From positions 5,146,001 to 5,210,000 of the forward strand of contig NZ_JAPEMU010000001.1 of assembly GCF_026342405.1 (NCBI RefSeq): a stretch of 64,000 nt of DNA, read 5' to 3'. A model generated the notes under the pieces. It did not search any database and was not told the origin of the DNA. It saw nothing but the letters and a program-made list of their open reading frames with translations. Position 1 is the first letter of the stretch, and every line of letters begins with the position of its first letter. The position numbers and the translations under genes were made by a program. Shown here one piece after another: positions 24,348 to 32,947 of this stretch. This DNA is from Kitasatospora sp. NBC_00240. GTDB taxonomy: Bacteria; Actinomycetota; Actinomycetes; Streptomycetales; Streptomycetaceae.

Positions 24348-24770
24348 ATGCTGCTGTCCTTGGTGCGCCCGCCGGACGACGAGACCCCGGACGAGTTCCG
24401 GCTCGATCTCTTCCTGCCCGCGCTGCCGCAGTCGGTGCCGGCCGTGCGGCATCTCCTACGCGACCTGCTCGCGGCGCTCGGGCTGGAGCCGGACACGGCC
24501 TGCCTGTTGCTGACCGAGCTGCTGTCCAACGCCGTTCGGCTCGGCGGCTTCCCGGCCGTGACTCTCGAACTGCGGGCGAAGGTTGTCCGCATCACGGTGG
24601 CGGATCACGTCCCCGGAGCTGTCGCGGTGCGGAGAGCGGACCCCGACGACACCTCCGGTCGTGGGCTGTTCCTGGTCGAGGCCTTGGCCGACGCCTGGGG
24701 AGTGACGGACATCGGTACGTACGGCAAGGCGATCTGGGCCACCGCGGCGGCCGTGCCGGTCGCGGCCTGA
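24348..24770 (+). CDS. Anti-sigma-like ATP-binding protein (HATPase_c_2)
   Basis: The 140-residue protein is a compact RsbW-like GHKL ATPase. The N box reads CLLLTELLSNAVRLG and the G box TSGRGLFLVEALADAWGV. GGAG lies 8 bases before ATG at 24348. It is divergent from an XRE-DUF5753/DUF397 operon, the classic Streptomyces association, and probably acts in the same switch. Length is normal for the family. Kinase activity on a partner is possible but not shown. Confidence 0.9.
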   Translation: MLLSLVRPPDDETPDEFRLDLFLPALPQSVPAVRHLLRDLLAALGLEPDTACLLLTELLSNAVRLGGFPAVTLELRAKVVRITVADHVPGAVAVRRADPDDTSGRGLFLVEALADAWGVTDIGTYGKAIWATAAAVPVAA

Positions 24771-24900
24771 TGGCCCCCGTTCGGTGCGGGCGGCCGGTGC
24801 GGAGCCGTCGGGCGGTCGGCCTGTCCGCCGAGCTGCCGATCGGGAAAGGGCGGCCGATGACCGGTCGGAAGTCGCCACTGGCCACAACGGGCAACGTGCG

Positions 24901-25221
24901 ATGAGTTGGGACGTGGCCGAATTGATCCTGCTGACCCTGGGGGCGGCGACGCTGGGCGCCGTGGTGGGGAGTGTCGTGACGAGCAGCATGGAGGAGTGTG
25001 CGGCGGGCGGGCCCGCCGCAGGTCGAGTGCCCGGGGTCATCCCCGCGCCGCCACCGGACGTGCCGGCACCGACCGCCCGGGCGGTCCCGTACTACCCGTG
25101 GCTGCGGTCGGGCACGGCTCCCGCCGCGGAGCTCCGGGCGGGTGGGCGACGCGAGCCGTGCGTGTGCGCCGGGCGACACGGGCCCGGAGCACCGGGCCCT
25201 TTCCCCGATCACGACGGATGA
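24901..25221 (+). CDS. Small predicted membrane protein, hypothetical
   Basis: The 106-residue frame begins MSWDVAELILLTLGAATLGA and continues hydrophobic to about residue 30, giving one transmembrane helix, followed by a Pro/Ala/Arg-rich tail with no motif. The helix and its position after the ATPase gene on the same strand support it, but the ribosome site is weak and the tail is low complexity. It could be an N-terminal membrane anchor of a decayed gene. No family recognised. Confidence 0.4.
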   Translation: MSWDVAELILLTLGAATLGAVVGSVVTSSMEECAAGGPAAGRVPGVIPAPPPDVPAPTARAVPYYPWLRSGTAPAAELRAGGRREPCVCAGRHGPGAPGPFPDHDG

Positions 25222-25375
25222 GGGCGGTGCGCCGGGCGAACGTGGCCCAGCCGTGACCGGCGCAACGGCTGCCGGATGCTGACATCGGCTCCCCCGGGCG
25301 GCAGAATCGGCCACGGGCGCCCGTCGTTACCGTCGGGTAGCCCGGCCAGGAGCCGCCAGGTCAAGGAGGACCCGC

Positions 25376-27034
25376 GTGTTCAGCACCATGCAGGACGTAC
25401 CGCTCACCGTCGCCCGGATCCTCGTGCACGGATCCACCGTCCACGGCCGCTCCACCGTCACCACCTGGGACGGCACCGGCCCGGTGACCCGCACGTACGC
25501 CGAGGTGGGGGCCCGCGCGGCCCAGCTCGCGCACGCCCTGCGCGACGAGCTCGGCGTGAGCGGCGACGACCGCGTGGCGACCCTGATGTGGAACAACGCC
25601 GAGCACCTGGAGGCCTACCTGGCCGTCCCCTCCATGGGCGCCGTACTGCACACCCTGAACCTCCGCCTGCCCGGGCACCAGCTGTCCTTCATCGTCAACC
25701 ACGCCGCCGACCGGGTGGTCGTGGTGGACGGCAGCCTGCTGCCGCTGCTGGCGGCCGTGCTGCCGCAGCTGAACCCGACGCTCCAGCACATCGTGGTCAG
25801 CGGCCCCGGCGACCGCGCCGTGCTGGCCGGCTTCGACGGCACCGTCCACGACTACGAGGCGCTGATCGAGGGCCGCCCCACGGACTTCCCGTGGCGGACC
25901 GACCTGGACGAGCGCCAGGCCGCCGCGCTCTGCTACACCTCCGGCACCACCGGGGACCCGAAGGGTGTGCTCTACAGCCACCGCTCGGTCTACCTGCACT
26001 GCCTGCAGGTGATCGCCGCCGACAGCTTCGGGCTGACCGCCCGCGACACCGCGCTGCCGGTGGTGCCGATGTTCCACGTCAACGCCTGGGGCCTGCCGCA
26101 CACCGCGTTCATGTCCGGTGCCAACCTGCTGATGCCGGACCGCTTCCTGCAGCCGAAGCCGCTCGCCGAGATGATCGACCGGATCAAGCCGACCGTCAGC
26201 GCCGCCGTCCCCACCATCTGGAGCGGCCTGCTCGACGAACTGGACGCCGGCGACTACGACACCTCCGCCCTGCGGATGGTCGTGATCGGCGGCTCGGCCT
26301 GCCCGCCCGCCCTGATGAAGGCCTTCCAGGACCGACACGGCATCAACGTGGTGCACGCCTGGGGCATGACCGAGACCTCGCCGCTCGGCACCTTCGCCCT
26401 CCCCCCGGCGGGCCTGAGCACCGAGCAGGAGTGGCCGTACCGGCTCACCCAGGGCCTCTTCCCCGCCTCCGTCGAGGCCAGGCTGGCCGGCCCGGGCGGG
26501 GAGTTCATGCCGCACGACGGCGTCGCCGCCGGCGAGCTGGAGGTCCGCGGCCCGTGGATCGCCGGCGCCTACTACGGCGGCGCGGGCCACGACCCGGAGC
26601 GGCCGGACGACAAGTTCGCCGAGGACGGCTGGCTGCGCACCGGTGACGTCGGCACCATCACCGCGGACGGCTACCTGACCCTGACCGACCGCGCCAAAGA
26701 CGTGATCAAGTCCGGTGGGGAGTGGATCTCCTCGGTCGAGCTGGAGAACGCCCTGATGGCGCACCCGGAGGTGGCCGAGGCCGCGGTGGTGGCCGTCCCC
26801 GACGAGAAGTGGGGCGAGCGTCCGCTGGCCACCGTGGTGCTGCGCCCCGGCGCCACCGCCGGGCTGCCCGAGCTGCGGGCCTTCCTCGCCGGCCGGGTCG
26901 CCTCCTGGCAGCTGCCGGAGCGCTGGTCGATCGTCGAGGCCGTCCCGAAGACCTCGGTCGGCAAGTTCGACAAGAAGGTGATCAGGGCCTCGTACGCGGC
27001 CGACGAGCTGGACGTGACCGTCCTCGGCAAGTAG
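25376..27034 (+). CDS. Acyl-CoA ligase (ANL superfamily, medium/long-chain fatty acid type)
   Basis: This 552-residue adenylate-forming enzyme activates a carboxylic acid with ATP and CoA. Core motifs are visible: A3 ALCYTSGTTGDPKGVLYSHR, A5 HAWGMTETSPLG, A7-A8 LRTGDVGTITADGYL and DRAKDVIKSGGEWISS, and the C-terminal A10 lysine in KTSVGKFDKKVIR. It lacks membrane segments. GTG at 25376 is preceded by AAGGAGG 6 bases away. Its closest look is to FadD/AlkK-type medium-chain ligases (QxxLNxRL pattern HTLNLRLPGHQLSFIVNHA). It is monocistronic, convergent with the sensor-like gene across a 22-bp terminator stem. Confidence 0.93.
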   Translation: MFSTMQDVPLTVARILVHGSTVHGRSTVTTWDGTGPVTRTYAEVGARAAQLAHALRDELGVSGDDRVATLMWNNAEHLEAYLAVPSMGAVLHTLNLRLPGHQLSFIVNHAADRVVVVDGSLLPLLAAVLPQLNPTLQHIVVSGPGDRAVLAGFDGTVHDYEALIEGRPTDFPWRTDLDERQAAALCYTSGTTGDPKGVLYSHRSVYLHCLQVIAADSFGLTARDTALPVVPMFHVNAWGLPHTAFMSGANLLMPDRFLQPKPLAEMIDRIKPTVSAAVPTIWSGLLDELDAGDYDTSALRMVVIGGSACPPALMKAFQDRHGINVVHAWGMTETSPLGTFALPPAGLSTEQEWPYRLTQGLFPASVEARLAGPGGEFMPHDGVAAGELEVRGPWIAGAYYGGAGHDPERPDDKFAEDGWLRTGDVGTITADGYLTLTDRAKDVIKSGGEWISSVELENALMAHPEVAEAAVVAVPDEKWGERPLATVVLRPGATAGLPELRAFLAGRVASWQLPERWSIVEAVPKTSVGKFDKKVIRASYAADELDVTVLGK

Positions 27035-27055
27035 CCGCCGGCCCTGTTCGGGCAA

Positions 27056-27103
27056 AACGCCGTCGGGCCGCCCCTCCCACCGGAGGGGCGGCCCGACGGC
27101 GTT
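27056..27103. terminator. Strong bidirectional terminator
   Basis: Perfect 22-bp stem (27056-27077 with 27082-27103), loop cacc, located between two convergent genes. On the minus strand the stem carries a TT end. Confidence 0.88.
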
Positions 27104-27129
27104 CGACGGTCACCGGAGCTGCGGCCGGC

Positions 27130-30100
27130 TCAGCGGTCGGCGAGCCGCATCATCCCGGCTCCGGTGGCCGCCCCCGGCTCGCCCAGCGAGCCGATCCGGC
27201 CCAGCAGGTCGACGATCCGGGACTGCACGTCCGGGCTGGTCGAGCGCTCGGCCAGGAAGAGCACCGTCTCGCCGGTCCGCAGCCGCGGCAGCTCGCGCGG
27301 GTCGAGGTCCACCGAGGTGTAGACGACCAGCGGCGTGCGGTGCAGCCGGTCGTTGGCGCGCAGCCAGTCCAGCAGGCCGACCCGGCGGCGGCGGATCTGG
27401 AGCAGGTCCATCACCACCAGGTTGGGCTGCACGCTGCTGGCGCGGGAGACGGCGTCGTTCTCGTCCACCGCGTGCTCGACGTGCATGCCGCGCCGTTCCA
27501 GGCTGCTGATCATCGCGGCCGCGATGTCCGGGTCGGACTCCACCAGCAGTACCCGGGGAGCGTGGTTCTCGCCGTCGCGGGGCGCCAGGGCGCGCAGCAG
27601 CACCGCCGGGTCGGCGCCGTAGGCGGCCTCCCGGGTGGACTGCCCGAGCCCCGCCGTGACCAGTACCGGCACCCGGCTGTTCAGCGCGGCGGTCCGCAGC
27701 GACTGCAGGGCCGTGCGGGTGATCGGGCCGGTCAGCGGGTCGACGAAGAGCGCCGCGGGGAAGGCGGTGACCTGCGCGTCCACCTCCTCGCGGGAGCGGA
27801 CGATGACCGGGTGGTAGCCGCGCTCCTGCAGGGCCTGCTTGGTGGACGGATCGGGCTCCGGCCAGACCAGCAGCCGGCGGGCGTTCGCGTCGCCGGCCGG
27901 GGCGTCGGCGGCCGACGGGTCGCCGGCCGGTGCCGGGGCGGGCTCGCCGTGGCCGGCGGGGGCCAGTTCGGCCATCGGACGCGGGGGAGTACGGGCCTCC
28001 ACGGGCGCGCCGCCGTCCCCCGGGCCGCTCGGCTGCGGGACGGCCACCGTGCCGGCCGGGGCGGCCGGGAAGGCGCCGGGGAGTTGGCCGCCGGCTCCCA
28101 TCGGACGCGGCGGCGCGAGCTCGCCCAGCCCGCTGCCCACCGGCTGCGGCGGACGCGGCTCGGCCGCCTCGGCGCCGCCCGGCTGGGCGGCCTGCGTGGT
28201 CGCGGGCAGGTTGCCGCCCGCCGGCAGCGCCGGCCTGGCGATCTCCAGCGCGCCGGAGGCCGCGGGGGCCGCCTCGGGCGTGGCCGGGGTCGGGCCCTGC
28301 TCCTCGCCCTGCTCCTCGGGCCTGGCCTCGGCCTCGCCGCCCGGCGGTACGGCGAGCCGCCGGCGCCGGCCGGTGGGCGGAACCGTGCCCGGCTCGGGCG
28401 CGGCGGGCGCCGGGCCGGCCGGGAGCGCGTGCTCCAGACCGGGGTAGAGCGGGGTGCCGGGGTCGGGCACGCCGGGCAGCGAGAAGCCGGCCGGCGGCTC
28501 CTCGGCCGCGGCGGGCAGGGCGCGCCGACGCCGTGAGGGGCCCTGGGCCTGGGCCGGCGCCTGGTCGGCGGCGGGCTCGGGTGCGGTCGCGGCCGGCCCG
28601 AGGGCCAGCGGGCCGGGTTCCGGGGCCTGCTGGGCCGGCGGGTGCTCCGGCTCGGCGGGCGCCGCGGAGGGGCCGGGCCCGAGTGCGATCGGTCCGCCGG
28701 ACGTCTTGGCGGCCGGCGCGGCCGCCCGGGGCTCCGGCGCGGAGTCCCGGTCGTCGGCCGCCCGGTCGGCGTCGCCGGCGGGGACGGCGTAGGCCGTCCC
28801 GCCGTTGTCGCCCCCGCGCCACAGGTCGTGCTCCGGCCGGTCGGCCTGGTCGGCGGCGGCTCTGCCGTAGCCGGCGTCGCCGTTGTCACCGTTCCACTGC
28901 TCGGGGACGGTCCGGCCGAGCGTGACGCCCGTCCCGGTGCCGCCGCCCTGGCCGTTGCGGGCGGCGGGCGCGTCCTGCCAGTGCTCGGGGTCGGCGGTCC
29001 GGGCGGCCCGGCGGCCGCGCCCGGTCCGGCCCTCGTCCTCGGGTGCCGCCGAGGGGGCCTGCGCCTGTGCCGGCGCCGGCCGGGTGGCCGCGGACTTCTC
29101 GGCCGCCTCGGCGCCGGTGTCGTCCGTGCCGTCGGTCTCCGTCGTCCGCTCGCCGGAAGGCAGCTGCGGGATGCCCGGGAGGTCGGGCAGCACCGCGGTG
29201 TCCGACTCCTTCGGGGCGTCCCGGCGCCCGCCGGCCGCCGCGCGCTCGGCCGCGGCCTTCGCCGTGGCCGGGTCCAGCGGCAGCTCCACCACGTAGGTGG
29301 TGCCGGCCCGGTTCGGCAGCTCGTGGGACTGCAGCACACCGCCGTGCCGCTCGACCACGCTGCGCGCTATCGGCAGATGGACCGGGCTCGGGCCGAGGCC
29401 CGGACCGCGGATCTCGACCCGGGCGACCTCGCCGCGCTGGGCGGCGGCCAGCACCACCATGGGCGCGTCCCCGCCGGACGGCGGCAGTGCGGCCGGGCCG
29501 GGCGAGGCCGGTGCGGCCACGCCGTCGACGGTCGCCACGGCGTCCAGCGACAGGGCCACCCCGCTCACGTCCGCGACCAGGTGGGCCAGCGCCTGGGCCA
29601 GTCGCTCCTCGTCCGCGATCACCTCGACGGCGGCCGCGTGCACCGAGAAGCGCACCCGCCCGGCGCCGACCAGCTCGCCGGCGTGCTCCACGGCCCGCCG
29701 GACGACCTTGTCCATGCTGACCGGCTCGCGTTCGGGCGTGCTCTGCCCGCTCTCGGCGCCGGCCTCGTAGCGCTGGTAGGACAGCACCCCGTCGATCAGC
29801 TTGCCGAAGCGCCGGCACTCGTCGGCGAGCCGCCGCAGGGTCCAGTTCGCCTCCGGCCAGAGCTGGCCGGCCGGGTCACCGGCGAGTGCGTCGATCCGCC
29901 GGTGAAGGGCCGTCAGCGCGCCGCCGAGCTCGCTCTCCAGTACGGCGGTCAGGTGCTCGTTGCGGGCGACCAGCGCCAGCTCGCGGCTGCGGTCGGTGAA
30001 GGTCATCACCGCGCCGACCAGCTGGTCGCCGTCCCGGACGGGGGCGGTGGTCAGGTCGACGGTGACCGGCCGGCCGTCCTTGCGCCACAGCACGGCGCCG

Positions 30101-30825
30101 CGGACCCGGTGCTTGCGGCCCGAGGTGAGGGTGTCCAGGAGGGCGGACTCCTCCAGCGTCAGCGGGCTGCCGTCGGCCTTGGAGTGCTGGATCAGCGGGT
30201 GCAGCTCGCGCCCGCCCAGCTCGCTCGCCCGGTACTCCAGGATGTGCGCGGCGGCCGGGTTGACCAGCACGCAGCGGCCCTCCAGGTCGACGCCCAGCAC
30301 GCCCTCGGCGGCGGCCCGCAGGATCATCTCGGTCTGCTTGTGCTGACGCCGCAGCTCCGCCTCCACGCCGAGCCGGCTGGAGAGGTCGCGCACCAGCAGC
30401 AGCAGCAGGTCGCTGCCGGAGGACTGCCGCGGGCTGTCCCGGTACGGGTCGTACGGCACCAGCGGCGACAGCGCGTACCCGCGGCCCTCGCTCGCGCCGT
30501 CGTCCGCGAAGTCGTTGCCGGACACCTCGACGGGGAAGGCGGTGCCGTCCGTGCGCCGGGCGGTCATCCGCACGGGCCGGTCGAGCGCGTCGTCCTCGCG
30601 GGGGGCGGGCCGCATCGAGCCCGGGATCCGACTGGGATCGAAGTCGGGCAGCAGATCGAGCACGCCCATTCCGACCAGTGAGGTCCCGGGCGCCTGCAGG
30701 CTCTGCACGGCGGCATTGTTGGCATCGACGACAGTGCCGTTGCTGTTCACCAGCAGCAGCGCGTCGGGCAGGGCGTCGAGTATGGCGGCGAGGCGAGCAG
30801 CGCCTCGGATCGGCCTGCTGCTCAC
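27130..30825 (-). CDS. Large PAS / pseudo-histidine-kinase / double receiver protein
   Basis: The 1231-residue cytoplasmic protein has, in order: two PAS domains (~12-110, LAAILDALPDALLLVNSNGT; ~150-280, AEGVLGVDLEGRCVLVNPAA), a DHp-like helical segment (~285-350), an HATPase-like domain (~385-520), a ~450-residue Pro/Ala/Glu linker, and two receiver domains (982-1088 with Asp1029 in ALFVDP; 1089-1231 with Asp1140 in LVVMDL). The phosphoacceptor region reads LESELGGALTALH, where HELRTPL is normal, so the His is Ser; the N box (RLAQALAHLVADVSG) also lacks its Asn. It is therefore probably a pseudokinase scaffold. GTG at 30825 follows AGGAG by ten bases. No partner kinase is adjacent. Confidence 0.85.
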   Translation of the reverse strand: MSSRPIRGAARLAAILDALPDALLLVNSNGTVVDANNAAVQSLQAPGTSLVGMGVLDLLPDFDPSRIPGSMRPAPREDDALDRPVRMTARRTDGTAFPVEVSGNDFADDGASEGRGYALSPLVPYDPYRDSPRQSSGSDLLLLLVRDLSSRLGVEAELRRQHKQTEMILRAAAEGVLGVDLEGRCVLVNPAAAHILEYRASELGGRELHPLIQHSKADGSPLTLEESALLDTLTSGRKHRVRGAVLWRKDGRPVTVDLTTAPVRDGDQLVGAVMTFTDRSRELALVARNEHLTAVLESELGGALTALHRRIDALAGDPAGQLWPEANWTLRRLADECRRFGKLIDGVLSYQRYEAGAESGQSTPEREPVSMDKVVRRAVEHAGELVGAGRVRFSVHAAAVEVIADEERLAQALAHLVADVSGVALSLDAVATVDGVAAPASPGPAALPPSGGDAPMVVLAAAQRGEVARVEIRGPGLGPSPVHLPIARSVVERHGGVLQSHELPNRAGTTYVVELPLDPATAKAAAERAAAGGRRDAPKESDTAVLPDLPGIPQLPSGERTTETDGTDDTGAEAAEKSAATRPAPAQAQAPSAAPEDEGRTGRGRRAARTADPEHWQDAPAARNGQGGGTGTGVTLGRTVPEQWNGDNGDAGYGRAAADQADRPEHDLWRGGDNGGTAYAVPAGDADRAADDRDSAPEPRAAAPAAKTSGGPIALGPGPSAAPAEPEHPPAQQAPEPGPLALGPAATAPEPAADQAPAQAQGPSRRRRALPAAAEEPPAGFSLPGVPDPGTPLYPGLEHALPAGPAPAAPEPGTVPPTGRRRRLAVPPGGEAEARPEEQGEEQGPTPATPEAAPAASGALEIARPALPAGGNLPATTQAAQPGGAEAAEPRPPQPVGSGLGELAPPRPMGAGGQLPGAFPAAPAGTVAVPQPSGPGDGGAPVEARTPPRPMAELAPAGHGEPAPAPAGDPSAADAPAGDANARRLLVWPEPDPSTKQALQERGYHPVIVRSREEVDAQVTAFPAALFVDPLTGPITRTALQSLRTAALNSRVPVLVTAGLGQSTREAAYGADPAVLLRALAPRDGENHAPRVLLVESDPDIAAAMISSLERRGMHVEHAVDENDAVSRASSVQPNLVVMDLLQIRRRRVGLLDWLRANDRLHRTPLVVYTSVDLDPRELPRLRTGETVLFLAERSTSPDVQSRIVDLLGRIGSLGEPGAATGAGMMRLADR

Positions 30826-31004
30826 GTCGACAGGTCTCCTCGGCTCAGGGCAGCTCCTCCGGAGACGGAAGTATCTCATTGTTCTTTGCGGACGGGACGA
30901 CCCGCCTAGTAACGTAAGCGGTGGTTGGTGCCGGGCCGGTAGGTTGTGGCATCATCACTGGCACACGGAACGGGTCCGCCATGCGGGAACGGTCCTTGTG
31001 TGGA

Positions 31005-31095
31005 GGAGGCTTCGCCTAGTCCGGTCTATGGCGCCGCACTGCTAATGCGGTTTGGGCCTTCAAGCCCATCGAGGGTTCAAATCCCTCAGCCTCCG
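31005..31095 (+). tRNA. tRNA-Ser (anticodon GCT)
   Basis: Acceptor GGAGGCT (31005-31011) pairs with AGCCTCC (31088-31094), discriminator G. Anticodon stem CCGCA/TGCGG with loop CTGCTAA places GCT at 31041-31043. Long variable arm, T-loop gggttcaaatccc. CCA is not encoded. Confidence 0.97.
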
Positions 31096-31099
31096 CCTC

Positions 31100-31137
31100 C
31101 GGAAGCCCCGTCGGCCGTCAGGTCGACGGGGCTTCCG
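31100..31137 (+). terminator. Terminator of tRNA-Ser(GCT)
   Basis: Perfect 14-bp stem (31100-31113 with 31124-31137), beginning 5 bases after the tRNA. Its stem start cggaagccccg is shared with the terminator at 31651. Confidence 0.8.
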
Positions 31138-31360
31138 CGTTCCCCGGGGCCGGGGCGTCGGACGGGCCGGGGCCCGCCGTCTTCCTTCCGGTCGAAGCCG
31201 GACCTGCCCGACAGGCCGGGCTCGGCGCCCGCCGGCCGCCGAGTCGGCTCCAGGGGCCTCGCACCCGGCGCCGGGGGTAGGGATCAAACGATTTCGCCCC
31301 ACGTCGCAGGTCATGTAATGTTGTTCCCGCACCGCCCCGGCGGCAACAAAGCCAGGGCGA

Positions 31361-31433
31361 GCGCTCATAGCTCAACGGATAGAGCACTTGACTACGGATC
31401 AAGAGGTTGCAGGTTCGAATCCTGCTGAGCGCA
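31361..31433 (+). tRNA. tRNA-Arg (anticodon ACG), copy 1
   Basis: Acceptor GCGCTCA (31361-31367) pairs with TGAGCGC (31426-31432), discriminator A. Anticodon stem CTTGA/TCAAG with loop CTACGGA gives ACG at 31394-31396; A34 is the substrate of TadA (converted to inosine). Identical to copy 2. Confidence 0.97.
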
Positions 31434-31441
31434 CCGCAATC

Positions 31442-31473
31442 GCGAGGCCCCAGGCTCCGGCCCGGGGCCTCGC
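31442..31473 (+). terminator. Terminator of tRNA-Arg copy 1
   Basis: Perfect 10-bp stem (31442-31451 with 31464-31473) starting 8 bases after the tRNA. Confidence 0.7.
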
Positions 31474-31567
31474 CGCTTGCCGCACACGCCGCGCCGGGTG
31501 TGCGGGGAGAGCTCCTGGATCAGGTAGGCTTTCCCGAGTACCACAGGGCGTCGCAAGACCTCTGAGG

Positions 31568-31640
31568 GCGCTCATAGCTCAACGGATAGAGCACTTGACT
31601 ACGGATCAAGAGGTTGCAGGTTCGAATCCTGCTGAGCGCA
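31568..31640 (+). tRNA. tRNA-Arg (anticodon ACG), copy 2
   Basis: Exact duplicate of the tRNA at 31361 over all 73 positions, 207 bp downstream. The identity ends within a few bases of the mature gene (gagc before copy 1, aggg before copy 2), so only the tRNA itself is kept identical; each copy has its own terminator. Confidence 0.97.
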
Positions 31641-31650
31641 CCAGCTGACG

Positions 31651-31688
31651 CGGAAGCCCCGCCGACCACCAGGTCGGCGGGGCTTCCG
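31651..31688. terminator. Terminator shared by tRNA-Arg copy 2 and the flavohemoprotein gene
   Basis: Perfect 17-bp stem (31651-31667 with 31672-31688), 4-nt loop. It stands between a plus-strand tRNA and a minus-strand gene end, so it should act both ways. Confidence 0.85.
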
Positions 31689-31707
31689 CCGTTTCCGGGG
31701 CCGGCCG

Positions 31708-32937
31708 CTACCCCTCCAGGTCGAGGGGCTCGGTGCGGCCGAGTTCGGTGCGGTTGATCCACGCGACGTCCCGGCGGTCGAGGAACCAGTCGGAGGAGGT
31801 CAGCGGGCGGGTCCGGTTGAGCGTCTCGGGCACCGGGTCGTGCCGGATCCGCTCGGGCTCGGCGCCGAGGCCCAGCAGCAGCTCGGTGATCTCGGGGGCG
31901 AGCCCGGGCGGACCGCTGAGGTGGATGTCCCAGCCCGCCCAGTCGCCGTGGGCGCGCAGGCCGTCGGTGAGCAGCCCGTTGGCCGAACTGCGGTCCGCGC
32001 CGTCGGCGGGGGCGGCCAGCAGGACGTCCAGGCGGCGGTAGCGCTCGACCAGCCGCTCGACGGTGGCCAGGTCGTACTGGTCGGCGTCGTCCCGGGCGGC
32101 CAGGTAGACCATCGCCCGGCGCGGGTCGGGGCCGGCCAGCAGCTCCTCCAGCAGGGCCTTGATCTGGCCCCAGCCGGTGCCGCCGGCCACCGCGAGCAGC
32201 GGCCGCCGGGAGCCGGGCACCAGGCAGGCGTCGCCGAGGGCGGGGCCCAGCCGCAGCCGGTCGCCGGGCATCACGTCGTCGACCAGCGCGGTGCTCAGCA
32301 GCCCGCCGCGGACCCGGCGCACGTGCAGCTCCAGGCTGCCGTCCGGGCGCGGGGCGTTGGCGATCGAGTACGGGCGCCAGACCCGCGGCACCCGCGGGCT
32401 GCACAGGCTGAGGTACTGCCCGGCGGTGAAGGAGTACGGGCGGTCCGGTGCGAGGGTGAGCACCACGACGTCGGGCGCGCACCGGCGGCGGGTGGTCACC
32501 TCGGCCTCCCACCAGGCGGGGGACTCGGGCTCGTCCTCCGCGGCGGCCTCGGTCATCACCTGGGCGATCACGCTGAAGGCCTCCGTCCAGGCCTTCTCGA
32601 TCTCCAGGGTCCAGCTGTGGCCGGAGAAGTGCCGCAGGGCGGCGATCAGGCTGGCCCCGACGGCCGGGTAGTGCTCGGGCGCGGCCTGGAACTTGCGGTG
32701 GTCGCGCCCGAGCGCGCGCAGGTAGCCGGTGAGCTGTCCGGGGCTCTCCAGTCGCAGGACGAGCTGGGTGAGCGCGGCGAACAGCCGGTCGCGCTGCTCG
32801 GCCATCTGCTCGGGGAAGAAGTCGCGGACGCCGGGGTGGTGGGCGAACAGGTGGGCGTAGAAGTACTTGGCCATGTGGTCGGCGCGGCGCTCGACGACGG
32901 CGAAGCTGGCGCGGATGACCGCGGGGTCGAGGGGCAC
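31708..32937 (-). CDS. Flavohemoprotein-like globin/FAD/NAD(P)H reductase fusion
   Basis: The 409-residue protein joins a globin domain (~1-135; proximal His in PEHYPAVGASL) to a ferredoxin-reductase-type FAD domain (~145-245; FTAGQYLSL, WRPYSIAN) and an NAD(P) domain (~250-360; AVAGGTGWGQIKALLEELL). Flavohemoglobins detoxify nitric oxide to nitrate. A ~40-residue C-terminal extension (LNRTRPLTSSDWFLDRRDVA) is not part of the standard family. The nucleotide loop GGTGWGQ differs from the usual GGVGxTP. GTG at 32937 begins 10 bases after the stop of the upstream globin gene, so the two form an operon and are probably translationally linked. A nitric-oxide role is a family inference. Confidence 0.9.
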   Translation of the reverse strand: MPLDPAVIRASFAVVERRADHMAKYFYAHLFAHHPGVRDFFPEQMAEQRDRLFAALTQLVLRLESPGQLTGYLRALGRDHRKFQAAPEHYPAVGASLIAALRHFSGHSWTLEIEKAWTEAFSVIAQVMTEAAAEDEPESPAWWEAEVTTRRRCAPDVVVLTLAPDRPYSFTAGQYLSLCSPRVPRVWRPYSIANAPRPDGSLELHVRRVRGGLLSTALVDDVMPGDRLRLGPALGDACLVPGSRRPLLAVAGGTGWGQIKALLEELLAGPDPRRAMVYLAARDDADQYDLATVERLVERYRRLDVLLAAPADGADRSSANGLLTDGLRAHGDWAGWDIHLSGPPGLAPEITELLLGLGAEPERIRHDPVPETLNRTRPLTSSDWFLDRRDVAWINRTELGRTEPLDLEG

Positions 32938-32947
32938 CGCGGCGGCC

